Shown: in pieces, positions 1 through 8,700 of the stretch
Numbering within the stretch: position 1 is the first letter of the stretch
How the letters are laid out: each line of letters starts with the position of its first letter
NCBI GenBank assembly: GCA_963720735.1
Contig: CAVRGL010000002.1
Span: forward strand, 1 to 64,000
Length of the DNA stretch: 64,000 nucleotides
Reading direction: 5' to 3'
Source: JBBRHQ01 sp963720735
GTDB lineage: Bacteria > Actinomycetota > Thermoleophilia > Solirubrobacterales > 70-9
Program-made: the position numbers and the translations under genes
The notes under the pieces: generated by a model
The model's database searches: none
Seen by the model: only the letters and a program-made list of their open reading frames with translations
What the model was told of the DNA's origin: nothing

Positions 1-1
1 G

Positions 2-90
2 CGGAGGGGGTGGGATTCGAACCCACGGTAGACCCTAAAGCCCACAACGGTTTTCGAGACCGCCCCGTTCAACCACTCCGGCACCCCTCC
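2..90 (-). tRNA. tRNA-Ser(CGA)
   Basis: Read on the minus strand the segment folds as a class II tRNA. The acceptor stem GGAGGGG pairs with CCCCTCC followed by discriminator G, the T arm is GTGGG-TTCGAAT-CCCAC, and there is a long variable arm typical of serine. The anticodon stem GCGGT/ACCGT encloses loop CTCGAAA, giving anticodon CGA, which reads UCG. The window begins one base beyond the discriminator, so an encoded CCA cannot be judged. Confidence 0.95.
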
Positions 91-141
91 GGGGAGTCGG
101 GAGAGAGGCTAGATGATCGGTGCAGGGAAGAGGTCCCGTGA

Positions 142-921
142 TCAGCCCCGCTTGAAGGAGATCAGGCGGAGTTTCTCCACCGGGCCCTTGACCGCGATCT
201 CGCGGACCGTGCCGATGCCGCGGACGTAGTACTTGTTGTCGATGACGCCCGGCTCGAGCGGGGTCCACTCCCTGGTCCGCAGGCCGCGGCGGGTGGAGAC
301 GAAGGGCACCGAGACCCGGGCATGGCGCTCGACGACTCTGAAATGGTCCTCCGCGTGGCCCCGGTAGAACTCCTGGCGGCCGTGGGTGCCAACCCGCGGG
401 TGCCTTGGGATGAAGAGGCCCGCTCGGGCGCGGTGCCTCCCGGCCGTGAACGATCCCTCTCGGCTGATCACCTTGCCGTGGCGGTTCAGCTCCTTGGTCC
501 GCTCGCCGAAGTACCAGACGTTGCCGTGGCTGTCCTGCGCGTACCAGTCGTCGGTGACCTCCTCCGGCCGGCCATGCACGTAGACGACGTCGTGGACCAC
601 TGTTGCGCGGACACCGAGGATCGTCTTCCTGCGGTGGGTAACGTGGACGACGTCGACCATCGGCGTGTGCTCCTTGATCCCCCGGTAGCGGTAGACGCTT
701 CCCGGCCGGAGCGGGAACCAGGGGTTGTCGACCCGCTTGACGAAGTCGCTCGGCCTCAGCGTTCTTGGCCATCCCGGCCCGGCGCCGGACTTGAAGGTCG
801 CCGATCCCTGGGCGCTGGCCGCCACCTCGGCAAGTAGGCCGATCCCCGCGGCGCCGAGAACCCCGCCAACGCAGAGCAGGGTCTTTAGACCTCTTGCGCT
901 CGCGATTCTGGTGACCCTCAT
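142..921 (-). CDS. Secreted or lipid-facing hypothetical protein (DNPWFPL / DWYAQD family)
   Basis: A 259-residue protein of unknown function. The N-terminus has a basic start and a hydrophobic stretch (about residues 12-38, ending ASAQG) that looks like a signal peptide or membrane anchor, so the rest is probably extracytoplasmic. The mature part contains DNPWFPLRPGSVYRYRG and DDWYAQDSHGNVWYFGE, motifs I recognise from a conserved but uncharacterised actinobacterial family predicted to be beta-rich. The start is supported by a GAGGAG Shine-Dalgarno 8 nt upstream. It sits alone between two tRNA-Ser genes on the same strand. I do not recognise a catalytic motif. Confidence 0.8.
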   Translation of the reverse strand: MRVTRIASARGLKTLLCVGGVLGAAGIGLLAEVAASAQGSATFKSGAGPGWPRTLRPSDFVKRVDNPWFPLRPGSVYRYRGIKEHTPMVDVVHVTHRRKTILGVRATVVHDVVYVHGRPEEVTDDWYAQDSHGNVWYFGERTKELNRHGKVISREGSFTAGRHRARAGLFIPRHPRVGTHGRQEFYRGHAEDHFRVVERHARVSVPFVSTRRGLRTREWTPLEPGVIDNKYYVRGIGTVREIAVKGPVEKLRLISFKRG

Positions 922-1009
922 GGCTCAACTCCTCTGATCGTGGAATCGAGAGAAAGGTAAGCCGGCTTCGTGAGAGGAAGATGAACGGGCCGTCAAGCTC
1001 GGGGTCGAG

Positions 1010-1098
1010 CGGAGAGGGTGGGATTCGAACCCACGAGGCAGAAGATTCCGCCCACGCGATTTCCAGTCGCGCTCCTTAAGCCACTCGGACACCTCTCC
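1010..1098 (-). tRNA. tRNA-Ser(GGA)
   Basis: Class II tRNA on the minus strand. The acceptor stem GGAGAGG pairs with CCTCTCC, the T arm is GTGGG-TTCGAAT-CCCAC, and there is a long variable arm. Anticodon stem CGCGA/TCGCG encloses loop CTGGAAA, giving anticodon GGA (UCC/UCU codons). The bases after discriminator G read CT, so the CCA end is not encoded and must be added after transcription. It lies immediately downstream of tadA on the same strand. Confidence 0.95.
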
Positions 1099-1127
1099 GG
1101 GCGCCCCAAGGGTAGCCGCATCGCGGC

Positions 1128-1601
1128 TCAGCGGCGATCGGCGAAGAAGCGCTGCAGCAGGCCCGCGCACTCCTCGGCGAGGACGCCGCCCGTTACCTCG
1201 GGACGGTGGTTGAGCGCCGGCTCGGCGAGGACGTTGAGGACACTGCCGGCGGCCCCCGCCTTCGGGTCCCAGGCACCGAAGACGACCGACGGGACTCGGG
1301 CGAGGATCGCCGCCCCGGCGCACATCGCGCAGGGCTCGAGGGTGACGTACAGCGTCGTCAGCGGCAGCCGCCACCCGCCGAGCGCCTCGGAGGCCGCACG
1401 GATCGCCAGCAGCTCCGCGTGGGCGGTGGGATCTCCGCGCAGCTCGCGCTCGTTCCCGGCGAGGGCGATCGGTTTGCCCTCGGCGGCGATCACGGCACCG
1501 ATCGGCACGTCACCGTGTTCCTGGGCGGCGATCGCCTGCCCGATCGCCAGCCGCATCATCTCCTCGTGGGGCACCCGGGGGCGCTCGGATCCGGCTTCCA
1601 C
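1128..1601 (-). CDS. tadA: tRNA-specific adenosine deaminase TadA
   Basis: Cytoplasmic zinc deaminase of 157 residues that converts A34 to inosine in tRNA-Arg(ACG). The cytidine/deoxycytidylate deaminase signature is complete: HAE at residues 61-63 (zinc ligand H61, catalytic E63) and PCAMC with zinc ligands C91 and C94. Length fits the family. The GTG start at 1601 is chosen because a TAGTCT -10-like hexamer ends exactly 6 nt upstream and there is no Shine-Dalgarno, consistent with leaderless translation. A later ATG near residue 15 is possible but would trim the conserved first helix. It is divergent from the subtilase gene and followed by tRNA-Ser(GGA). Confidence 0.93.
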   Translation of the reverse strand: MEAGSERPRVPHEEMMRLAIGQAIAAQEHGDVPIGAVIAAEGKPIALAGNERELRGDPTAHAELLAIRAASEALGGWRLPLTTLYVTLEPCAMCAGAAILARVPSVVFGAWDPKAGAAGSVLNVLAEPALNHRPEVTGGVLAEECAGLLQRFFADRR

Positions 1602-1607
1602 GGTAGA

Positions 1608-1613
1608 AGACTA
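1608..1613 (-). promoter_or_regulatory. -10 element of a leaderless promoter for tadA
   Basis: TAGTCT on the minus strand, 6 nt before the GTG of tadA, which puts the likely transcription start on the start codon. No convincing -35 was seen. The same spacing recurs at other genes in this window. Confidence 0.5.
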
Positions 1614-1732
1614 TGGCGGGTGCCAGGCAACTGAAGGCGGGCGGGATCCGGGCAACTTCGGCGGGGGCAGCGTGTTAGGTGAATATCCCGACCGGTCCGG
1701 CGAGCAGGGTTCCGCCTGGGGGAATGCCCGAG

Positions 1733-3073
1733 ATGAGACGACTCTTGATCACTTTCGCGGCGCTGACGCTGCCCGCCGTCGCCGCGCTGGCCGCCGCGGG
1801 ACCCGCCGCGGCCGCCTCCGCCCCGACGCCCGCCTACGCGCCGGGCCAGGTGGTCGTCAAGTTCGACCGGCAGGGCTCCGGCCGGGCTGTGGATCTGCCG
1901 GCAGGCGTCGGAGTCGGCGAGGCCACCGCCGCGCTTCGCGACAACCCCCATGTCGACTACGCCGTCCCCAACTACATCGCCGTCGCCTCGGCCCGGATCC
2001 CCAACGATCCCGGCACCGTCCCCGGAAAGCCCGGCCCCGCAGGAGGCTGGGTGCGAAAGCAGTGGAACTTCCTGCCCTGCGGGTCGCTCTGCGATCCGCA
2101 GGCGCGTAAGGACGAGTTCCAGTCGCGCGGCGGAATCGATGCGATCGGCGCCTGGCACAACCTCCAACAGGTTGGACGCGCCGGCGCCAAGGGGGTGAGG
2201 ATCGCCGTTCTCGACACCGGCGTCGCCTACCGCAACTACCGCTCCCCCCAGGGGCGGTTCCGCCGCAGCCCCGACTTCGTCCGCAAGCAGTTCGCGAGCG
2301 GCTATGACTTCGTCAAGAACGACCCGATCGCACTCGACGAGAACGGCCACGGGACGCATATCGCCGGGACGATCGGCGAGCGGACCAACAACGGCATCGG
2401 CCTCACCGGCCTCGCCTCACGCGCGAAGCTGATCCCGGTGCGGGTCCTGAACAGCCTCGGCCGCGGACAGTCCGACGACATCGCCCGCGGGATCCGCTTC
2501 GCCGCCGATCACCACGCCGATGTGATCAACATGAGCTTCAACTTCTCCTGCCACGCCAAGGTCAAGCCGGTCGCCGCGGCGATCCGCCACGCGCACAAGG
2601 AGGGCGCGGTCCTGGTCGCGTCGGTCGGCAACCGCGGCTCGGAGGCGTGCGTCTCGCCGCCTGCGACGCTACCCAACGTGATCGGGGTCGCCGGGACTAC
2701 CGAGGGGGCCTGCCTCGGCGACTACTCGCTCACCGGCGATGACATCGACCTCGCCGCCCCCGGTGGCGGCGCCCCGCCACAGAGCTGCACCGCGCGCGCC
2801 TCGCGGCCGATCTTCCAGGTCACGCTGCGCGGGGGCGACCCACTCCTCTTCGGCCTGCCCAACGAGTACGTCGGGACCTCGATGGCCGCGGCACACGTCA
2901 GCGGGGTCGCGGCGATGGTCCTCGCGAGCGGTGTCCTCGGCGCCGATCCGCAGCCCTGGCAGGTCGCCTCGAGACTGGAGACGACCGCCCGGGACCTCGG
3001 CCCCCCCGGTTGGGACCCCGGCTTCGGGGCCGGCCTGATCGACGCCGCCGCAGCCACCGACCCGAACCTCTAG
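1733..3073 (+). CDS. Secreted subtilisin-like serine protease (S8 family)
   Basis: A 446-residue exported protease. The N-terminus MRRLLITFAALTLP..AAGPAAAA is a Sec signal peptide. It is followed by a propeptide-like segment (APGQVVVKF, about residues 36-90) and the S8 catalytic domain. The triad is visible as Asp161 in AVLDTG, His206 in NGHGTHIAGT and Ser383 in GTSMAAAHVSG; the oxyanion Asn is in ASVGNRG. Four cysteines in the mature part could form disulfides. The ATG at 1733 is preferred over GTG 1679 and ATG 1724 because it begins the signal peptide and has GGGGGA upstream. It stands alone, convergent with the stress protein gene. The substrate cannot be told. Confidence 0.92.
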   Translation: MRRLLITFAALTLPAVAALAAAGPAAAASAPTPAYAPGQVVVKFDRQGSGRAVDLPAGVGVGEATAALRDNPHVDYAVPNYIAVASARIPNDPGTVPGKPGPAGGWVRKQWNFLPCGSLCDPQARKDEFQSRGGIDAIGAWHNLQQVGRAGAKGVRIAVLDTGVAYRNYRSPQGRFRRSPDFVRKQFASGYDFVKNDPIALDENGHGTHIAGTIGERTNNGIGLTGLASRAKLIPVRVLNSLGRGQSDDIARGIRFAADHHADVINMSFNFSCHAKVKPVAAAIRHAHKEGAVLVASVGNRGSEACVSPPATLPNVIGVAGTTEGACLGDYSLTGDDIDLAAPGGGAPPQSCTARASRPIFQVTLRGGDPLLFGLPNEYVGTSMAAAHVSGVAAMVLASGVLGADPQPWQVASRLETTARDLGPPGWDPGFGAGLIDAAAATDPNL

Positions 3074-3106
3074 CGGGTCCGACGCCGCAGCCCGGCGAGG
3101 GGCCGG

Positions 3107-3556
3107 CTAGGTGGTGCGGACGATGATCACGCTGCAGGGAGCGTGATGGGAGACCTTGTTGGGCACGCTTCCGAGCAGGAACCGGCGGGCGCCCGTCATC
3201 CCCTTGTTGCCGACCACGATCAGGTCGGCCTTGACCTCCTCGGCGACGTCGAGGATGGCGTCGGCCGGGTCCCCCTCGCGGGCGTGCGTCGTGACCTCTC
3301 CCACCCCATCGCCCTTGGCCGCCGCGGCGGCGGCGGCGTCGAGGGTGATGTTGACGTCCTCCCGCGGGTGGAACTCGTGCTGCACATCGCCGGGCGCTCC
3401 CCCCTGCTCCTCCTCGACCCGCCGCCGGGGGACCGGCTCGAAGGCGCTGACGATGTCGAGCTGCCCGCCGGTCAGCTTGGCCAGCTCGGATGCCTGGCGC
3501 ACCGCCTCGGTGGCGGTGTCGGAGCCGTCGGTCCCGACCACGATACGGCTGAACAC
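3107..3556 (-). CDS. Universal stress protein, UspA family
   Basis: A single-domain 149-residue Usp protein. It starts MFSRIVVGTDGSDTA, with the usual first beta strand and Asp. The C-terminal ATP-binding signature is GNKGMTGARRFLLGSVPNKV (the G-2X-G-9X-G(S/T) pattern), so it is probably an ATP-binding Usp. The central acidic/Ala-rich insert (about residues 48-82) is longer than in minimal family members. The start is GTG with a strong AAGGAGGAG Shine-Dalgarno about 10 nt upstream. A 49-codon membrane ORF ends 43 nt upstream on the same strand, and the two may be co-transcribed. Confidence 0.9.
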   Translation of the reverse strand: MFSRIVVGTDGSDTATEAVRQASELAKLTGGQLDIVSAFEPVPRRRVEEEQGGAPGDVQHEFHPREDVNITLDAAAAAAAKGDGVGEVTTHAREGDPADAILDVAEEVKADLIVVGNKGMTGARRFLLGSVPNKVSHHAPCSVIIVRTT

Positions 3557-3599
3557 CTCGCCCTCTCCTCCTTCGTCGGTCGCTGAAGCCGTGGGGATA

Positions 3600-3749
3600 C
3601 TAACGGGGGAATTGCGTGCCGTGCCAGCTCTTGAAGCCGGCGCCGAGCACCTCTGTCTGAGTCGTCGCCAGCCGCACCGAGCCGATCACGATCGAGGCGA
3701 GCAGGCAAACGACCAGGATGACCATCGCGACCTTCCAGAGCGTCGGCAT
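3600..3749 (-). CDS. Putative small single-pass membrane protein upstream of the stress gene
   Basis: An ATG-initiated ORF of 49 codons. The N-terminus MPTLWKVAMVILVVCLLASI forms one strongly hydrophobic helix, followed by a short polar tail ending TQFPR and a TAG stop. Support comes from a TAGGCT hexamer ending exactly 6 nt before the ATG, the leaderless spacing seen at other starts here, and from its position just ahead of the Usp gene. There is no Shine-Dalgarno. I recognise no family. It could be a membrane peptide or a leader ORF for the downstream gene. Confidence 0.5.
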   Translation of the reverse strand: MPTLWKVAMVILVVCLLASIVIGSVRLATTQTEVLGAGFKSWHGTQFPR

Positions 3750-3755
3750 GGCGCA

Positions 3756-3761
3756 AGCCTA
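3756..3761 (-). promoter_or_regulatory. -10 element of a leaderless promoter before the small membrane ORF
   Basis: TAGGCT on the minus strand, followed by 6 nt and then ATG. It probably also drives the downstream universal stress gene. Confidence 0.4.
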
Positions 3762-3825
3762 GAGATGCTCGTCCGCCCGGACCCTGCGAATAGACTGGCC
3801 GCGATCCGCACCGCCGGAGGGAGCG

Positions 3826-4581
3826 ATGTCAGAAGAGAAACTGCTCGGCAGAGGGCCGATGAGCCCGATCCTGGAGAAGGTCGCCGACGACGTCTGGGTG
3901 CTGCGCGGCGACGTCCGCCACGGGATGAACGTCTATTTCCTCGAGGAGGACGGCGGCCTGGTGCAGTTCGACGCCGGCACCCGCGGGATGGTCAAGGCAA
4001 ACCGGGCCGTCGCCGAGAGGCTGGGGCCGATCAAGCGGATCGTCCTCGGGCACGCGCACGCCGACCACCGCGGGACGGCCGCGGCGATGGGTGTCCCGGT
4101 GCTCTGCCACCCGGACGAGGTCGCCGACGCGGAGAGCGACGCGCCGATCCCCGCCTACATGGACCTCTCGCTGGTCGAGGTCGCCCCCGTGCGCTGGATC
4201 TACCCGACCCTGCTGAAGCACTGGGACGGCGGCGCCGTGAGGATCGACGGGATCGTCTCCGAGGGCGACGAGATCGCAGGCTTCAAGGTGATCGATTTCC
4301 CGGGGCATGCGCCGGGCCTGATCGGGCTCTGGCGCGAGTCGGACCGCCTGGCGATCGTCAGCGACACGGTCTATTTCGTCGACTCCACCCGTTTCCGGCC
4401 GCTGCCCCCCGGCGAGGGGACGGTCCCTCACCCCGCCTTCGCCTGGGACCACCAGCGGGCCAAGGACTCGGTCCGCAAGCTGGCGGCGCTCGACCCGGCG
4501 ACCGTCTGCGCCGGGCACGCCGAGCCGGTCCGCGACGCCAGCCTCCGCGCGATGCTCGAGGAAGCCGCGGAGAAGTACTGA
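3826..4581 (+). CDS. MBL-fold metallo-hydrolase
   Basis: A 251-residue cytoplasmic metallo-beta-lactamase-fold protein. The metal motif HAHADH is at residues 76-81 (H76, H78, D80, H81). Further conserved positions are the GHAPG loop, D in SDTVYF, and the C-terminal GHAEP histidine. This is the lactamase-B superfamily arrangement of a binuclear zinc hydrolase, but the substrate cannot be inferred. The ATG is preceded by GGAGGGAG, and an upstream TAGACT could be the -10. It is convergent with the delta-60-repeat gene, with only 5 nt between stop codons. Confidence 0.88.
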   Translation: MSEEKLLGRGPMSPILEKVADDVWVLRGDVRHGMNVYFLEEDGGLVQFDAGTRGMVKANRAVAERLGPIKRIVLGHAHADHRGTAAAMGVPVLCHPDEVADAESDAPIPAYMDLSLVEVAPVRWIYPTLLKHWDGGAVRIDGIVSEGDEIAGFKVIDFPGHAPGLIGLWRESDRLAIVSDTVYFVDSTRFRPLPPGEGTVPHPAFAWDHQRAKDSVRKLAALDPATVCAGHAEPVRDASLRAMLEEAAEKY

Positions 4582-4586
4582 GGCGC

Positions 4587-5742
4587 CTAGCGGCGCACCG
4601 GGTCGCCGAACAGCCGCGCAGCGAATAGGCCGGTGGTGTCGGGGAAGATGGCCAGCTTGCCGGCGACGAGGATCTTTCCGTTGGGCAGGATCTGAAGCCG
4701 GGGTAAGGCATCGGCGGTTCCGCCGAGGAGGAAGAGGCGGGATCCACGATTTCCAAAACCCAGGTCGGGGGCGCCATTCGGTCGCAATCTGCCGACCAGG
4801 GTGCCGCCGACGATCCCCGGGACGTCGCCCCCGATTCCGGCTACAACGATCTTGCCATTGCGCTGCAGAGCGAGATCGGTGACGAGCCCGAACCCCTGGC
4901 GAAAGGTCGAGCGCACCAGGCCGTCACCGCCACCGAAACCGTGATCGCGGTTGCCCGCGGGCGTCAGCCTGGCCACGTAGCCGGAAACCTTCCCCAAGGC
5001 GGCGCCTGCGACCACGATCTTGCCCCGGGCGCCGACCTCGCAGGCGAAAGCCGTGGAGGCCTTGCCGACCCGCACCCTGACGATGCCCCCTGTCCCGAAG
5101 CTCTGGTCGAGCGTTCCGTTCGAGCGGTAGCGAAGCACCAATCCCTCACCGCCGGCAGGCCCACCGCCGCCGACGACGACGACCTTGCCGCCCTTCGCTG
5201 CTTCGACGTCCAGCGCAGTGGCCCCGACGCCGACCTTGGTCGTCACCACACCGTCACCGCCGCCGAAGTCGGGATCGGGTAGACCGTTCTTCAGGTAACG
5301 GACGAGCGCAATCTGCGCCACCCCTCCGAGGTCCGCCCGGCCGGCCACGAGCAGCTTGCCGTCCCTCCGAACGGCGATCGCCCGCGGACTGGCGTTGTCA
5401 CCGATGGTGGTGGTGATCGTCCCCCCGCCGAAACCGGGGTCCAGCGCACCGGTGGGGGTGAATCTGCCGATCCCGAATCGGGCCTGTCCGGAGATGCTCT
5501 CGGCGGCTATGTAGTAGCGGCCGCCCGAGGCCGCCGCCGCAGCGTTGACGTGATCATCGCCGGAGATCCCATCGACGACGACGTGATCTGGAGCGGGGCC
5601 GAAGCCCGCGTCGGGCCTGCCGTTGGCCCTCAGGGCGCCGAGGGCATATTCGGGGCCGGTGCGGCTTGCCCGCGGCGAGCGATGGAAGAACGGCTGCCAA
5701 GAGCAGCACGATCCCCACTGACCCCAGAGAACGGCGAGACAC
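4587..5742 (-). pseudogene. Exported delta-60-repeat (beta-propeller) protein, frameshifted after the signal peptide
   Basis: Six or so delta-60 repeats, each with an AxxxxGKxxVAG core and a (L/R)xxxGxxDxxFG linker, fill most of the frame ending at 4587 and predict an extracellular beta-propeller of about 370 residues. The matching start lies in another frame: GTG at 5742 gives MSRRSLGSVGIVLLLAAVLP..LAAGKP, a clear signal peptide. The two frames join near a CCCC run at about 5651-5660, where one extra base restores a continuous reading frame. The GTG has a TAGGAT hexamer 6 nt upstream. It is probably an assembly indel, otherwise a dead gene. Confidence 0.75.
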
Positions 5743-5748
5743 CCAACG

Positions 5749-5754
5749 ATCCTA
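5749..5754 (-). promoter_or_regulatory. -10 element of a leaderless promoter for the delta-60-repeat gene
   Basis: TAGGAT on the minus strand, 6 nt before GTG 5742. Its position supports the signal-peptide frame as the true start. Confidence 0.45.
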
Positions 5755-5785
5755 GGGTCGCGCGGGACATTTGTCGAGTCGAGCC

Positions 5786-8700
5786 CTAGACCCCGCTCAT
5801 CGCCGCGCCCTGGCGCTCCCAATGGGCGCGATAGACGGTGTGCGTCCCCGCCAGGCCCTTCAGCTCGAGCTCGCGCGGGTCGCCGAACTCGATCCGTTCC
5901 TCTGATCCGCACTGGTCGTGCAGCGCCTCGGAGACGAGGATCTCCCCTCCACGCGCCTGGGCGGCGATCCGCGCCGCGAGGATCACGTTCCGCCCGAAGA
6001 AGTCGCCCTCCTCGGCGATCGCCTCCCCGGTGTGGAGGCCGATCCGGACCCGGATCCGTTCGTCGGGGCGCTCGGCGGCGCGCTCCTCGAAGGCCCGCTG
6101 GACCTCGATCGCGCAGCGCAGCGCCCCGACCGGGCTCGGGAAGACGAGCATGAAGCCGTCGCCCTGGTTCTTGACCTCGTAGCCGTCGTGGGCGTTGAGC
6201 TTCTCCCGGAAGACCGAGTTGTGGTCGCGCAGGACCCCCAGCCAGCGCTCGTCCCCGAGGCGCTCCGTCATCGCGGTCGAGCTCTCGATGTCGCTGAACA
6301 GGATCGTGACGCTGCCGTCGGGAGCAGCGTAGGAGCGGACGTCGGGGCGCTCCTGCTCGATCGCTCCGATCACGTCCTCGATCGTCTCCTCGACGTCGAT
6401 CCCGCTCAGCCCCTGGGACTCGAGCTTCAGCGCCAGCGCCCGCTCCGACGTTCCCGCCATCCGCAGCCGTTGGGCCGCGTCGAGCGAGCTGTCGAGCAGC
6501 TCCGCGGCCCGCTCCGCGTCGCCCTCGCCGCCGCGGCCCAGCAGCACCCGCGCCAGCTCGATCGAGGACTCCGCCGTGAACGGGCGATCGCCCATCCTCC
6601 GCGACATGGCGATCGCCTCCTCGTAGTCGGCGACGGCGGTCTCGGCGTCCCCGGCGGTCTCGGCCGCCAGTCCCAGGTAGCGGGCGACCGGCCCGCGGGC
6701 GGCGGCGGAGCGCCCGGCGACGACGACCAGGCCGCGGTAGGGGGCGAGCCTCTGCCTTAGGAGCCGGGCCCGCTCGGCGTCGCCCAGGCCGGCGGCCGCG
6801 TCGGTGAGCAGCGCGTGGGAGATCGTCCATTGGGCGTCCTGAGGGATGCGCTCGAAATCGTTCTCGGCGAGGCGCTCGAACGCGGCCCGGGCCTCGTCGA
6901 GGCGGCCGAGATCGGCGAGTATCGCGGCCTTGGCGACGCTCCAAGCGCGCACCGCCGGGTAGCGCTCGGCCAGCTCGGCGACCGTCTCGGCGATCTCGGC
7001 CAAACGGCCCTGTTGACGGTAGATCGTCAGCGCCTGCACCGCGAAGAACTGCTGCGCCAGGGGCTCGCCGGCGCGCTCGCCCCCCGCCCGCGCCTCGAGG
7101 GCCAGCTCCTCAGCCTCCTCGAAGCGGCCGTCGATCATCGCCCGCATCCCACGCAGGATCGGGATGTGCCAGAGGTAGGAGGGCTGGCGCAGCTCGGTGG
7201 CGAGGCGGGCGTAGGTGTCGAGGTCGCGGTCGACCGCGGGTATGTCGCCGAGGGCGAGGTGGTTGTTGAGCCGCAGGACGTGCGAGCGGACCTCGAGCTC
7301 GCGGTCGCCCAGCTTTCGTGCCAGCCCGATCACCTCGGTGTTGACCTCGACCCCGTTGCGGGCCGCCTCCGGGGTGATGTCGACGAAGTTGGCGCGGCTC
7401 AGAGCGTGGGCAAGGGTGCCCTCGTCGCCGAGCCGCCTTGCCATCGCGATCGCCTCCTTGTGGAGGTCGGTCGAGCGGCCCTGCGGGTCGATCCAGTAGT
7501 AGTCCTGGGCGAGCCATGAGAGCAGGATCGCCCGTGGCGGGCTGTCGCCGGGACCCACCGCTTCGAGCGCCGCCTCCAGTGCCTCGGCCATCTTCTCGTC
7601 GAAGCCGCCGACCTCGGCGGTGAATGAGACCCCGACCGCGGCCCGGGTCATCAGCTCCGGATCGCCGATCGCGGCCGCTTCCTCGACCGCGGTCTCCAGG
7701 GTCTGCCGCGCCTCGGCGAGGTTCCCTCCCCGCATCCCGGCCTCGCCCAGCAGGAGCAACAGCCGGCAGCGGCGGCGGGAGTCGATGCCGGCGATCTCCC
7801 CAGCTTCCAGCGCCCTGCGGTAGTGGTCCGCGGCCTCCTCGTAGCCGAGCTGGCCGCTGGCCTGATCGCCGGCCCGCTCGGCGTAGTCGACCGCCTTCTG
7901 CGGGTCGCCGGCCCCGGCAGCCTCGTTGAAGTGGTGGGCCAGCTCCGCCAGGCGGCGGTCGGTCCGCCCCGGCTCCTCCGCGTAGAGCTCCTCCAGGGTG
8001 GTCGCGATGCGGCTGTGCAGGGCGGGGCGCTGGGCGGCGCTCAGCTCCTCATAGAGGGTCTCGCGGACCAGCGCATGGGCGAAGCGGTAGCGGCCGTCGC
8101 CGCGGCCGGGCTCGAGGAACTGGGCTCCGACCGCCTCCTCGAGGGCACTGTCAAGCTCGGCGCGGTCGACGTCCGCGATCCGCGCCAGGGCCTCTTCGTC
8201 GAAGTCCCGCCCGATCGCCGCGGCGCTACGCAGGACCACGTTGGTCTTCTCCGAGAGACGGTCAAGCCGGCGGCCGACGACGTCACGGACGCCCTGCGGG
8301 ATCAGCACCCGGCCGTCTCCGCCCCCGTCGAGGGCGCCCTCGCTGGCCAGCAGGCGGACGACCTCCCCGACGAAGAACGGGTTCCCCTCGGTCTGCCGGT
8401 GGACCTCGGCGACCAGAGCGGGAGGCGCGGCGGTCCCGGCCGAGCGCTCGACGTAGCTGGCTATCTCCGCCTCCCCTAGCCCGCGGAGCAGCACGCGGCA
8501 GCAGCGCTCCAGGCCGGAGAGCTCGCCCAGCACCCGGGAGAGCGGGTGGTGGCGGCCGAGCTCGACGTCGCGGTAGGTGCCGACCAGCAGCAGCGAGGAT
8601 GAGGAGAGACCGCGGGCAATGAACTCGAGCAGCAGCAGCGATGGCTCGTCGGCCCAGTGGAGGTCGTCGAGGACGACGACGAGGGGTCGTGAGGCCGAGG

